Positions 1 through 8,983 of a DNA stretch of 40,865 bases are shown here, one piece after another. Every line of letters begins with the position of its first letter. The stretch's first letter is position 1. The DNA is from Lachnospiraceae bacterium (GTDB taxonomy: Bacteria > Bacillota > Clostridia > Lachnospirales > Lachnospiraceae), in the NCBI GenBank assembly GCA_030531435.1, contig JAUNNN010000019.1, positions 1-40,865 on the forward strand, given 5' to 3'. Both the position numbers and the translations under genes were made by a program. Below the pieces are notes generated by a model, which had not been told where the DNA came from, made no database searches, and saw only the letters and a list, made by a program, of their open reading frames with translations.

Positions 1-3000
1 ATCTGCTTTCCATTAAGCTGACTCTGTAAAATTAAACGAGAGTTTTCACGCATATAAACCTTATCATCACGAATTACATATGTATAATTCTTAATAGAAC
101 TATCTGCAGGTAAACTCTCTACAATATTTTCAATTTCCAAATCATCATCCTGAGATCTTACTTCTGCAGAAAAAATATTCATAGGAAGATTTTTAACAGC
201 ATTGGAAATATCTTCTGCTAAATCACTTCCAGGATTAGGAGCAAGATAAGATAATGCTCTATCTGGACCAAATCTCTGGGTATCTACTTCCATATGACCA
301 AGCATCATATCTGGATTAGTTATAAAATAACTATTTAATGGAATATTCTGACCATTATATTCTACAGTTTCAAATTCCTGCGGTATTAGACTACGTGAAT
401 CTTTTTTCTTTAAGAAAATAATGTCACTTGTTACTTCAGTGTTTGCTGAATCTGCAAAAGTAGTATTTGGCAAACGAATAGCACCTATAAAATCTGCTCT
501 TTCAGAAATATATCTTCTAACATTGCTATTCTTCTTATCAAGTGTACCCTTTGAAGTAACAAAAGCCACAATTCCACCAGGAGCACACAAATCAAGCGCT
601 TTTGCAAAGAAATAATCATGAATAAGAAAATTTTCTTTATTATATTCTTTGTCAAATACCTTATATTCTCCAAAAGGTACGTTTCCTATAACTACATCAA
701 AAAAATTCTTCTGCAAATTAGCATTTTCAATACCACAAATCTGAATATCACAATTTGGATGAAGTTGTTTTGCTATTCTACCGGAAATAGAATCTAACTC
801 AACACCAAACAACTTACTATTATTTTCTAATTGTTTACTCATTCCACTATAGAAATTTCCTATCCCCATAGATGGTTCAAGAATATTACCACCATTAAAA
901 CCAAATCTTTCAAGAGCTTGATAAATTCCAGAAATCACTTCATTAGGAGTATAGAAAGCATCAGTACAAGAAGCTCTAGCCGCTTTATATTCTTCTTCCG
1001 TTAAAAGGCTTTTTAGTCTTTCTCTGTCAGAAGTCAAATCAACTCTATTTTCATCAAAATACATAGAAAGACCACCCCAACCAACATATTGGCTAAGTTG
1101 TTCCTGAATACTTGAATCTAGCTGCAATGTTCCATCTTCAAGTGACTTTAAAAGAGTAATTGCTTTTATATTTTTCTCAAAACGAGCTGAATCACTTCCA
1201 ATATTAGGAGTCCAATTTTCAGAATAATGAAATGATTCAGAATAATTACTTCTAACAATATCATTAACTTCTGTAGATAACACTTCTACAGGCGAACCTA
1301 TATTATCAATAACCTCAGTACGTTCTACTGGATATTGAATTGGATTAATAGATACAAATTCATCATAAATACGTTGTTCTTCATCTGTTAGTTCCATATA
1401 ATTTGAAAGAAATTCGCTCCAACTAGATAAACTTAATCTTCTTTCTTCAATTTCTTCAGCAGATTGTTTATATGGATTATTTTCTACTACATATGATTGA
1501 TATCCCACTATATGATCATACAATGAAGAATTATGAGCTTCAGGACCATCACCGATATCAAAACGTCCTTCATACTCCATTTCTTCACCATTAAATACAC
1601 CTTTTATTAGGAAATCAGTTTTATCATACCAACCAACTTCCAAATCTGGATTTTCACGTTCAATATGCTGTTTTTCATCAAGATACCCTAATAATTTATT
1701 TGCTAATGCAAAAGAAATGTTATTATTATGATTTATCAAAAATTGATGTAATATAGGATTCTCTGTAAAATCAATACTAAATGAAATACTGTCTGCGACC
1801 TCAATAACATCACTTATAGGTATGTTTTCATTAACAACATTAGAATTACTTTCTAATTCCTTGATATAACCATGTGCTAAACTTTCAGTATCAAAATAAA
1901 TAGCATTATTTGAAGACTTATCAGCAACAAAAGTATCTGAAAAGCTATCATAAATACAATATTTATTAGTATCAGTAACAAAACGTACTGAATACCTGGT
2001 ATTCTTATCAATTTTTTCTTTATACTCATCTATAAGACTTGAATATAAATCACTTTCTTCGTTTTCTGTAACACCCTTGATTACAGGATTTTCTTTGAAA
2101 TATTCAACAAGTTCATTTGTTATCTCTTCTATTGATATTTCTGCATAATTCGTCGAAGACCACCAACCCACAGTATTAATATAATTCTGAGGAAAAAGTG
2201 ATACTAACAGAAAATCATTTGAATAATGTGTGTGCTTTCCGTAAGAAGCTCCAATCCTAGCATAATCAGCACCCACAAGATTAAATACCTTTCTACGATT
2301 AAGAACAAAAATACTGTGTACAAATTCTTCCTTCTCCTCTGAAGAAATAATATCTGAAGATAATACCTCTGACATGTCAGCTCTTATAGAGTCAAACTTA
2401 GAATTATTAATAAATAATCTAATAACCTCTTTTACTAACTCTGCCCTTTCAGATTCAGAAAGATAATCATAATTAAAATGCTCTGTTTGTTGCTCTTCTT
2501 TTAGCCTATTTTTCTCTTTTTCAAGCTCAGCCTTAAATGTATCAGATGCTAACTTTAAAGCGTCTTTTTCAGCCTTCCAAGGGGCATATAAAGCCTTTTC
2601 ATCATCCATTAAGAAAGAATCTGTTTTAATAAGATTACAGAGATATTTTGCAACCTCTGCATTTGAATATGATCTGATTAAATCTTTGCTTGTATCATAG
2701 CAATTTGGAGAAATGGATACATTAAAACCTTTAGCACTATGAGAATTACCATAGCCTTGATAACTACTACCACCTTCTCCATAAGTATCTTTAATATACT
2801 TTGCAAGTTCTACATGATTAGTTCCACCTTCTGATGCTTCATAAACTTCAAATCTATACTTTTTACTAGTTTCATGTGTAGTATCCATATGTAATGCAGA
2901 CATAATTGCATCATTTGGGAGAAAATCAACATTAGGAATGTCGATTTTATCTGGAAGTTCAAAGCTTGCCCTACCATTAATCCAGGCTTCTAAATGCTCC

Positions 3001-4841
3001 ACTCTTGCATAATCATGAGCATAACGCCACTTTGCTGCTATTTCTCCTCTTTCGCATCGATTCCACAGCTCTTTTGCAGCTTCAAGAAGTTCTTTTGCCT
3101 TTTCAGGATCCTGTAAAGCTTCTCTAACTGCAACTTCTGTCTTTGGATGATTACTAAAATTAAAAATTTCTGGTAGTTCATCTTTTTCTATAGAAAAACC
3201 ATCTTTAAAATAATAAATTATATCTTCAATAAGTGATTTCAGATCTGCATTAGAAGCAATAATATCTGATGTTTTATCCATAAAACGATTTTCAGATATC
3301 ATTTTATAAATTCTCTCTTCGATAGTGTTCCAATCGACTGTCATTGTACTGTTATATCTAGCACCCTGTGTACCCGATTTAAGTTGCATACCATCTTCAG
3401 AGTAATAAACACTTACATCACCATTATCAAATTTGAAACCTAAATACCCAGTTAACTGCTTCTTAATAAATTCAGCTGCTTTTTCATGATCTATATTATC
3501 CCATCTAGTAACAAAATAATTATAAATAGCATTTCTTGAAGCTAAATTATAACCTGCACTAGCTGCTAACAATATTTCATCTACATGCTGACTTAATCTG
3601 ATAATTTCTGCATCTTTTGCTGAAAAAATAGGTATAGAAGTAGATCTATCATCAACTTCAATCGAAGCAGTAGTCATATTATTATCAGAAACTGACTCCA
3701 TATAGGAAAATATGTTAAGCTGACCATATTCATCTTCACCAACATTTTCTGTTTCTAAAACTGTAGAGGACGATATAGAATCTCCTGATCTATCTGCTCC
3801 CATATCTGCTGTGATATTCTCGTTTCTACTTGGATCCTCGACATCATATCCATGTTCCAAACCTTCTCCTCGTCCTGCATCTTCTGATGTAGAGATTGAA
3901 ACATTTCCATTGCTTCTGCTGATCTCTGAAGAAGAAATTCCTTCAAAGTCTTCTTTGCTAACATTATTGGAATCTGTTCCGGATATACTTCCTGTAAGAA
4001 CTTCATTACTTTCATTCCCTGTGGACTCATTCCCTGGAGTACTTCCTGCAGACCTTGATTCATTTCTATTTTCTCTAGTTTCATATCTTCTATCTGCTGA
4101 TTCTGCTGTATTTCTGGAATAAGTTCGTCTATCACTGATGTTATCATTTGCCCTCCTTAGTTCGTTCTGAACATGATAATTTAATTTATTAATCTCTAAA
4201 TGCGCTATTTTTTGAGTAACGCTTAAAAGCTTCATAAAAAGCATAGTATTACCCTTACAATACTTATCAAATGACTGATTACTTTCAGCCGATAATGAAT
4301 AGTCTTTACCACTTCTTTGAAAAAAAATTTTTAAAGAACACTCTGTAAGAAGCGTCTTAATAGCTTTGCTTTTTTCTATATCATCGAAAACAAGATCACT
4401 TGAATTTTCATCCAACTCGTTATTAATGATATTTGTAATATCAGCTTTAACACGTTCATTAAAGCTCAACCCATTACCTGCAGAAATAAAACTATCAAGA
4501 TCTGATTCACTTGCTCTCCACACTTCGGATATATCTCTTCCTTTTGTGTCTGAAAAATCAAACAAGTAATCACAATATTTACCCATAGTATGAGCTGTAT
4601 TTCCTGGATAAATAGCAATTCCTGTTCCTTGCAAAGGATATCTTCCTCTCTTCTTCCATTGTTCAAATGAACCAAGAAGTTTTGCTTCTGGATTCTGTGC
4701 ATAAACAGCTAATAAATTGGAAATTGAAAGGTTATGAAGATTTCCTTCTCCACAAAACTTGAGAAAATCATTTAATTTATCTATGCTATTTATATTTTCC
4801 AACTGATTCACAATCAGATTTTCTAAATTATCAACTTTCAT
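1..4841 (-). CDS. Giant ArdC-like / N6-adenine methyltransferase protein, partial (C-terminus beyond window)
   Basis: An open frame runs without stops from an ATG at 4841 to the left edge, giving 1613 residues; the stop is outside. A GAGG ribosome site overlaps the topB stop. The N-terminus (about residues 15-75) resembles the ArdC single-strand-binding/antirestriction domain, with the signature QWKKRGRYPLQGTGIAIY. A Ser/Asn-rich, probably disordered linker follows at about 235-370, then LPD-type filler domains, including the segment LAKYIKDTYGEGGSS seen in this family. A class-I methyltransferase core lies at about 1240-1400: WGGLSMYFDEN, the SAM-binding LEPSMGIGNF near 1317 and the catalytic-loop motif GNVPFG near 1384 (NPPF in canonical enzymes). 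Known relatives in Firmicutes conjugative elements continue into an SNF2/DEAD helicase; that part would lie left of the window. Protection or remodelling of incoming DNA is inferred. Confidence 0.88.
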   Translation of the reverse strand, partial: MKVDNLENLIVNQLENINSIDKLNDFLKFCGEGNLHNLSISNLLAVYAQNPEAKLLGSFEQWKKRGRYPLQGTGIAIYPGNTAHTMGKYCDYLFDFSDTKGRDISEVWRASESDLDSFISAGNGLSFNERVKADITNIINNELDENSSDLVFDDIEKSKAIKTLLTECSLKIFFQRSGKDYSLSAESNQSFDKYCKGNTMLFMKLLSVTQKIAHLEINKLNYHVQNELRRANDNISDRRTYSRNTAESADRRYETRENRNESRSAGSTPGNESTGNESNEVLTGSISGTDSNNVSKEDFEGISSSEISRSNGNVSISTSEDAGRGEGLEHGYDVEDPSRNENITADMGADRSGDSISSSTVLETENVGEDEYGQLNIFSYMESVSDNNMTTASIEVDDRSTSIPIFSAKDAEIIRLSQHVDEILLAASAGYNLASRNAIYNYFVTRWDNIDHEKAAEFIKKQLTGYLGFKFDNGDVSVYYSEDGMQLKSGTQGARYNSTMTVDWNTIEERIYKMISENRFMDKTSDIIASNADLKSLIEDIIYYFKDGFSIEKDELPEIFNFSNHPKTEVAVREALQDPEKAKELLEAAKELWNRCERGEIAAKWRYAHDYARVEHLEAWINGRASFELPDKIDIPNVDFLPNDAIMSALHMDTTHETSKKYRFEVYEASEGGTNHVELAKYIKDTYGEGGSSYQGYGNSHSAKGFNVSISPNCYDTSKDLIRSYSNAEVAKYLCNLIKTDSFLMDDEKALYAPWKAEKDALKLASDTFKAELEKEKNRLKEEQQTEHFNYDYLSESERAELVKEVIRLFINNSKFDSIRADMSEVLSSDIISSEEKEEFVHSIFVLNRRKVFNLVGADYARIGASYGKHTHYSNDFLLVSLFPQNYINTVGWWSSTNYAEISIEEITNELVEYFKENPVIKGVTENEESDLYSSLIDEYKEKIDKNTRYSVRFVTDTNKYCIYDSFSDTFVADKSSNNAIYFDTESLAHGYIKELESNSNVVNENIPISDVIEVADSISFSIDFTENPILHQFLINHNNNISFALANKLLGYLDEKQHIERENPDLEVGWYDKTDFLIKGVFNGEEMEYEGRFDIGDGPEAHNSSLYDHIVGYQSYVVENNPYKQSAEEIEERRLSLSSWSEFLSNYMELTDEEQRIYDEFVSINPIQYPVERTEVIDNIGSPVEVLSTEVNDIVRSNYSESFHYSENWTPNIGSDSARFEKNIKAITLLKSLEDGTLQLDSSIQEQLSQYVGWGGLSMYFDENRVDLTSDRERLKSLLTEEEYKAARASCTDAFYTPNEVISGIYQALERFGFNGGNILEPSMGIGNFYSGMSKQLENNSKLFGVELDSISGRIAKQLHPNCDIQICGIENANLQKNFFDVVIGNVPFGEYKVFDKEYNKENFLIHDYFFAKALDLCAPGGIVAFVTSKGTLDKKNSNVRRYISERADFIGAIRLPNTTFADSANTEVTSDIIFLKKKDSRSLIPQEFETVEYNGQNIPLNSYFITNPDMMLGHMEVDTQRFGPDRALSYLAPNPGSDLAEDISNAVKNLPMNIFSAEVRSQDDDLEIENIVESLPADSSIKNYTYVIRDDKVYMRENSRLILQSQLNGKQ

Positions 4842-4852
4842 TTGCAATACCT

Positions 4853-7024
4853 CTATTTAAAACTCATCTCAAGTTTCAATTGTTTCGCATTAATTGTTTC
4901 GCCTTTTGATGTATATGTAACATCCTCTACACCATTTGGAATAGCAAAGGCATCAAATGTGCCTGAACCATCTTTCTTCTGAATTCCAGTAATTTTTACT
5001 TTTTTGCCATTACAAAGTGAAATATATTGTTTTTCAGTTACTTTCTTACCAAATACATACTGAAGTCTAAACCCACATTTATTGCTACAATATGGGCCAA
5101 ATTTTCCCTTTAATATATCTTGGCCACAAGAAGGACATTTACATAAAGATTGTGGCTTAAATGAAAATTCTGCAGCATCTGATTCATTTACAGTAAATGT
5201 AGTCATTATTGATTTAATAAGGTCCACAACACCTTCCGTTAAATCTTTGTAAGAAGCTGAACCAGTCTTAATATCTTCTTGAATAACCCACCATTTAGCT
5301 GTTGTATCTGCCTTCTTTATTTCATCTGGAAGCAAACTGTAAAATTTTCGTCCTTTATCTGTTGATATTAAGATCTCTTTTTTACCTTCTTTCTTTTCTT
5401 CAAGAAAACCGATAGCAATAAGCTTCTTAATAATTTCTGCACGTGTTGCACTTGTTCCAATCGATCCATTTTCACCTTTTTTCTCTTTATCTTTTTCAAG
5501 AAGAAGTTTTTTAATCTCTGGATCATCAACATATTTGCTAATACGAGTCATATCAACAAATAAAGAAGTCTGTGTATATCTCTGTGGTGGTTTTGTTTCT
5601 TTTTGCTGAATTTCAGTATTTTTAACTATTCCATTATATTTACCTTCAGCAAACCCAATAATATCAGCTACTTCGTCATCATCTTCTTCCTTTTCTTCGG
5701 ATCCAAGCATAGCTCTAAAACCTGCTGAAACAATCTTTGATGCAGTAGCTTCTAATTTACCAACAATTTTTCCTTTAAATGTAATAGGAAGACACATTAT
5801 AGTTTTTTCCTTTTTACAATTAGGAAGAAACTGTATAAGGTAATATTTACAAATTGCTAAATACACATTCATCTGCTCTTTAGACAGCTTATTGATATCA
5901 AATTTCTGATTTGTAGGAATAATAGCAAAATGTGCTGTAATATTTGCATCATTAAAGCATCTACCCGCTTTAGATGTATTAAAACTGTCAGCAGAGGTAT
6001 TTAAATTTGAGCAAATAGCAGCAATTGTATTAGGAGCTTCTTTAAAGTGTTCCATAGAAAGATACTGGCAATCTGATCTATTGTAAGTAATAGCTGAATA
6101 ATCATCTCTTAATGATTGTGTTATTTTCATAACTTTATCTGGATTATATCCCCACTTTTTACCACAATAGCTGTTTAAAGTTGTTAAATTAAATGGTAAA
6201 GGTGCAGTTTCAGATAAATTTTCTTTTTTTACTTCATATGTACCATCTGTATTCACAATATCTTTTGATAATTGCTTAAGAAAATCATCTGATAAGAATT
6301 TACCATCTTCAAGAATATCTAAATCTTTTTCAGGAATAAACCTCAATCTAACAGTTTTTTCTTTCACTAAAGAATCAACATAAAGATTGTAATAATAGGA
6401 TTTTTTATGTCCCTCAATTGCTTGATCTCTATTTACAACTAGTCCCAATGTTGGAGTCATAACTCTTCCAACAGGAAGCTTAGCATTATATACTTTTGAA
6501 AAATACCTGGTAAAATTAATACCAAATGTCATATCTGCGACTTCTCTCGCATAAGCACTCCAACCATCCAATTCGCAATCTTTATTATCTTTCATTTTTA
6601 AGAGTGCTTTTTTTAACGCATCTACTGTTGTATTAGCTGTATCTAGTCTTTTACATGGTCCTGCATATTTAAACCATCTTAATATCTCATCAACAAGTAG
6701 CTGCCCTTCTTCATCAATATCACCACAATTTACAATTTCATCTGCAGATTTAATGAGTTCACCAATTTGTTTAACACGAGCCGCATTCTCTTTTGGTACC
6801 GCATTTTGCCAATCATTAAAATAGATAGGTAAATCTGCAATATTCCAACTTTTATATTTCTCATTGTACGATTCAGGTTCTCTCAACGTTAAAAGATGTC
6901 CTGAACACCAAACAATAACATTATCCCCTTTATATATAACCGAATCCTTTGTTGTAGCTTTTCCATCCAATGCAGATGCAATAGCTTCACCCAATACTTT
7001 TTTTTCTGCTATAAATAATCGCAT
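4853..7024 (-). CDS. topB: DNA topoisomerase III-like type IA topoisomerase
   Basis: 723 aa, usual length for TopB. The Toprim domain starts at residue 1 (FIAEK, Glu7) with the acidic motif GDIDEEGQ at 101-108, which varies from the common DxDxEGE. The catalytic tyrosine is Tyr314 in AITYNRSDC. The tail near 628-655 carries four cysteines (CKCPSCG, then CSNKC) typical of a zinc ribbon. Type IA enzymes pass single strands through a transient 5'-phosphotyrosine break, and plasmid/ICE copies are thought to resolve transfer or replication intermediates. The gene starts just after an intrinsic terminator-like hairpin (7040-7074), with AAGGAGAC as ribosome site, and its stop overlaps the ribosome site of the methyltransferase gene, so those two are probably co-expressed. 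Confidence 0.95.
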   Translation of the reverse strand: MRLFIAEKKVLGEAIASALDGKATTKDSVIYKGDNVIVWCSGHLLTLREPESYNEKYKSWNIADLPIYFNDWQNAVPKENAARVKQIGELIKSADEIVNCGDIDEEGQLLVDEILRWFKYAGPCKRLDTANTTVDALKKALLKMKDNKDCELDGWSAYAREVADMTFGINFTRYFSKVYNAKLPVGRVMTPTLGLVVNRDQAIEGHKKSYYYNLYVDSLVKEKTVRLRFIPEKDLDILEDGKFLSDDFLKQLSKDIVNTDGTYEVKKENLSETAPLPFNLTTLNSYCGKKWGYNPDKVMKITQSLRDDYSAITYNRSDCQYLSMEHFKEAPNTIAAICSNLNTSADSFNTSKAGRCFNDANITAHFAIIPTNQKFDINKLSKEQMNVYLAICKYYLIQFLPNCKKEKTIMCLPITFKGKIVGKLEATASKIVSAGFRAMLGSEEKEEDDDEVADIIGFAEGKYNGIVKNTEIQQKETKPPQRYTQTSLFVDMTRISKYVDDPEIKKLLLEKDKEKKGENGSIGTSATRAEIIKKLIAIGFLEEKKEGKKEILISTDKGRKFYSLLPDEIKKADTTAKWWVIQEDIKTGSASYKDLTEGVVDLIKSIMTTFTVNESDAAEFSFKPQSLCKCPSCGQDILKGKFGPYCSNKCGFRLQYVFGKKVTEKQYISLCNGKKVKITGIQKKDGSGTFDAFAIPNGVEDVTYTSKGETINAKQLKLEMSFK

Positions 7025-7039
7025 TTTGTCTCCTTAAAA

Positions 7040-7074
7040 AAGGCACTAATCTAAGAAACTTAGAAAAGTGCCTT
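7040..7074 (-). terminator. Intrinsic terminator or leader attenuator ahead of topB
   Basis: Read on the minus strand, an 8-bp stem (AAGGCACT with AGTGCCTT), a small internal loop, a further CTAAG/CTTAG stem with a three-base loop, then TTTTTT. It lies after the DUF5688 stop and its T-tract runs directly into the topB ribosome site, so it could end the upstream operon or limit topB expression. Confidence 0.75.
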
Positions 7075-7087
7075 CCGAAATCTAATA

Positions 7088-8098
7088 TTATCTGCCAGAA
7101 GCTTTTCTGGTGGTACTCTGACTCATTTCATCAACCTTTGCTCTATGCTCATCTTCAAGATCTGCACGATAGATCTCTTTAGCTTCAGCATCATATGCAT
7201 ACACATGATCAGATAATCTATCCTGTGGCGCAACCTGAGTTGCATTAACTTCTTTTACCATTGCTTCAAGCTCTGATAGGTCCATACCTGCATTCTTTGG
7301 TACTACTAATACTTCATGAATACTAGAAGGTAAAATAAAGAAGTCTCCTACTCTTTCCTTAATACTATCCATAATTGATGTATCAAGCATACATGAAGCT
7401 CCATTAAGTTTAGCAACATTTGTTAAAACAAACATTTTATCTTCTGGTGGAATCATAGAGTTAAGCATTGCTTCAGCTGCTTCTCTATCTCCATCAAAAT
7501 CAGCAATCATCTGTGGAAGCATCATTTCAGCCATAACCTCATTCATACCCTTAAAAGTAGAAGGTGAAAGTGTTGGCATATTCTGAATTGCCAAAAAATG
7601 AAGCTGCTTTGGACTTAATCCATAGTTTTCCATCAGCTGATTTGTAATAGGTACTGACATCGAACCATTTGAATCTTCACCAAGGCTTACATGATAAGTA
7701 GCTGCAAGATCATCACCAACAAGAGTATATGGTCTTTCTTGTAGCATTTTTTCATTGTTTTCAACACCAACCAATTTGCAGTAGATTTTATCCTTTACTT
7801 CATCATATTCAGTAATTTTAGAAACATCAAAAGCCCTATCAACTTCATGTTCTTCTCTTACAGCTGCAATTGACTCAAGAATAGTATCCATCGACTTACC
7901 ATTTTCATACTGTTCAAAATAACTATTAAGATAAATAGTAGGACTAACATTTGTATCCGGACTAGTAATAGTTATAGCGTCTAGAGTTTCGTTATTCTTA
8001 ACTACACTCTGTATTGTAACCTGGCTATCTGCATACTTATCTGATAAGAACTCCTTAATATTCTCTGCAATATAATCCTTAAAAGCACTATAATCCAT
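7088..8098 (-). CDS. DUF5688 family protein
   Basis: 336 aa. The N-terminal half matches the DUF5688 pattern as I know it: VVKNNETLDAITI, then PTIYLNSYFEQYENGKSMD near residues 53-71, and later RPYTLVGDDLAATYHV and a long middle domain. The C-terminal part has FVLTNVAKLNGASCML and FFILPSSIHEVLVVP. The family is common in Lachnospiraceae, often on mobile elements; its biochemical role is unknown to me. No signal peptide or membrane segment is visible, so it should be cytoplasmic. It is the last gene before the terminator at 7040-7074 and lies 5 bases after a 55-aa gene. The neighbouring 232-aa gene is a shortened paralogue. Confidence 0.85.
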   Translation of the reverse strand: MDYSAFKDYIAENIKEFLSDKYADSQVTIQSVVKNNETLDAITITSPDTNVSPTIYLNSYFEQYENGKSMDTILESIAAVREEHEVDRAFDVSKITEYDEVKDKIYCKLVGVENNEKMLQERPYTLVGDDLAATYHVSLGEDSNGSMSVPITNQLMENYGLSPKQLHFLAIQNMPTLSPSTFKGMNEVMAEMMLPQMIADFDGDREAAEAMLNSMIPPEDKMFVLTNVAKLNGASCMLDTSIMDSIKERVGDFFILPSSIHEVLVVPKNAGMDLSELEAMVKEVNATQVAPQDRLSDHVYAYDAEAKEIYRADLEDEHRAKVDEMSQSTTRKASGR

Positions 8099-8103
8099 AT
8101 GTA

Positions 8104-8271
8104 TTAGTCCTCCTTCTTATTATTTGCAACCTGAGCATATGCTGTAAGTCGATTTTTTCTATTCATGTCTTCGAGTCCCTTTGCATATGCCTTCATTCGA
8201 TTTAAATCGTTTCCATTTGCCTTTACAGGCTGAGCCTGAGAAATCATAATACCATCTGCAATATAGTCCAT
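8104..8271 (-). CDS. Small hypothetical protein (55 aa)
   Basis: The frame could begin further upstream at 8331 inside the preceding gene, but the ATG at 8271 has AGGAGGG eight bases before it, so I place the start there. The product starts MDYIADGIMISQAQPV and is polar after residue 12 (NRMKAYAKGLEDMNRKNR), probably helical. It sits between two DUF5688-type genes with tight spacing, and that context suggests a shared role. I do not recognise a family. Confidence 0.65.
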   Translation of the reverse strand: MDYIADGIMISQAQPVKANGNDLNRMKAYAKGLEDMNRKNRLTAYAQVANNKKED

Positions 8272-8284
8272 AAATTTTACCCTC

Positions 8285-8983
8285 CTATCTAGAACTATGT
8301 CGTACCCTTGGTACATTATTAATATTTTCACTTAAACTAAATGAGCTACCATCCATTTGCTGGACCATATGAGTTAAAGAATCATATTTAAGGACATTAG
8401 CCGAAAGTGGCTTTTCCTCATCTAATCCAAGTTCTGATATTGCTTCAGTATACATTTCCTGTAATTCACCCAACTGAGTCTGGCCTGTTACAGGAATACA
8501 AAACATTTCATTTTCACCGGATGGAAAAATTAAAAGATCCTTTTCTATCATACTGGATAAATTTTCAACAAGATCCGGCTGATAAAAGAAAGCAGCTGCT
8601 CCATTAATTCCAACATTGTTAGTCAATACATAAACCTGCGGAACAACAACCCCGTCAGGAGCCATGCCACCTTCACTTGGATCTAAATAATCTGTAATAC
8701 TACATATTTTCCCAGGGAATATGTTCTTAGAATTACTTTTTGCAATATCCATGACTGTATCCATATCAATTTCCATTTCAAGAAGCAATTCATCATTAAC
8801 TAATGCAGATTCAGAATAAATACCTGCATCATTTTTATTGCCAAGACATACTCTAGGAATTAATGCAAAATCACCTTTCACTTCATGAGGAACGTTGTTA
8901 AGAATATCTTTATTCTCAAAATAATTGACAACTGAAATAAATAATCTTTCCTTAAATTCCTCTAAATCAAACTTCTTTGCCAT
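8285..8983 (-). CDS. DUF5688-like paralogue, short form
   Basis: 232 aa. It aligns with the 336-aa DUF5688 neighbour over the C-terminal domain: VYVLTNNVGINGAAAFFYQ against FVLTNVAKLNGASCML, and LLIFPSGENEMFCIPV against FFILPSSIHEVLVVP. The N-terminal ~80 residues also have the FxxxxxxxVVNYFENKDI opening expected of the family, but the PTIYLNSY motif is absent. Its ATG abuts the stop of the 370-aa gene directly, and an AGAGGT ribosome site lies within that gene's end, so the two are translationally close. Function unknown. Confidence 0.7.
   Translation of the reverse strand: MAKKFDLEEFKERLFISVVNYFENKDILNNVPHEVKGDFALIPRVCLGNKNDAGIYSESALVNDELLLEMEIDMDTVMDIAKSNSKNIFPGKICSITDYLDPSEGGMAPDGVVVPQVYVLTNNVGINGAAAFFYQPDLVENLSSMIEKDLLIFPSGENEMFCIPVTGQTQLGELQEMYTEAISELGLDEEKPLSANVLKYDSLTHMVQQMDGSSFSLSENINNVPRVRHSSR

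Noticed and set aside
3755-4147. 130-codon minus-strand frame and an opposing 103-codon plus-strand frame
   Set aside because: Both lie inside the methyltransferase gene, whose own frame is open from 4841 to the edge. They arise over its Ser/Asn-rich linker.
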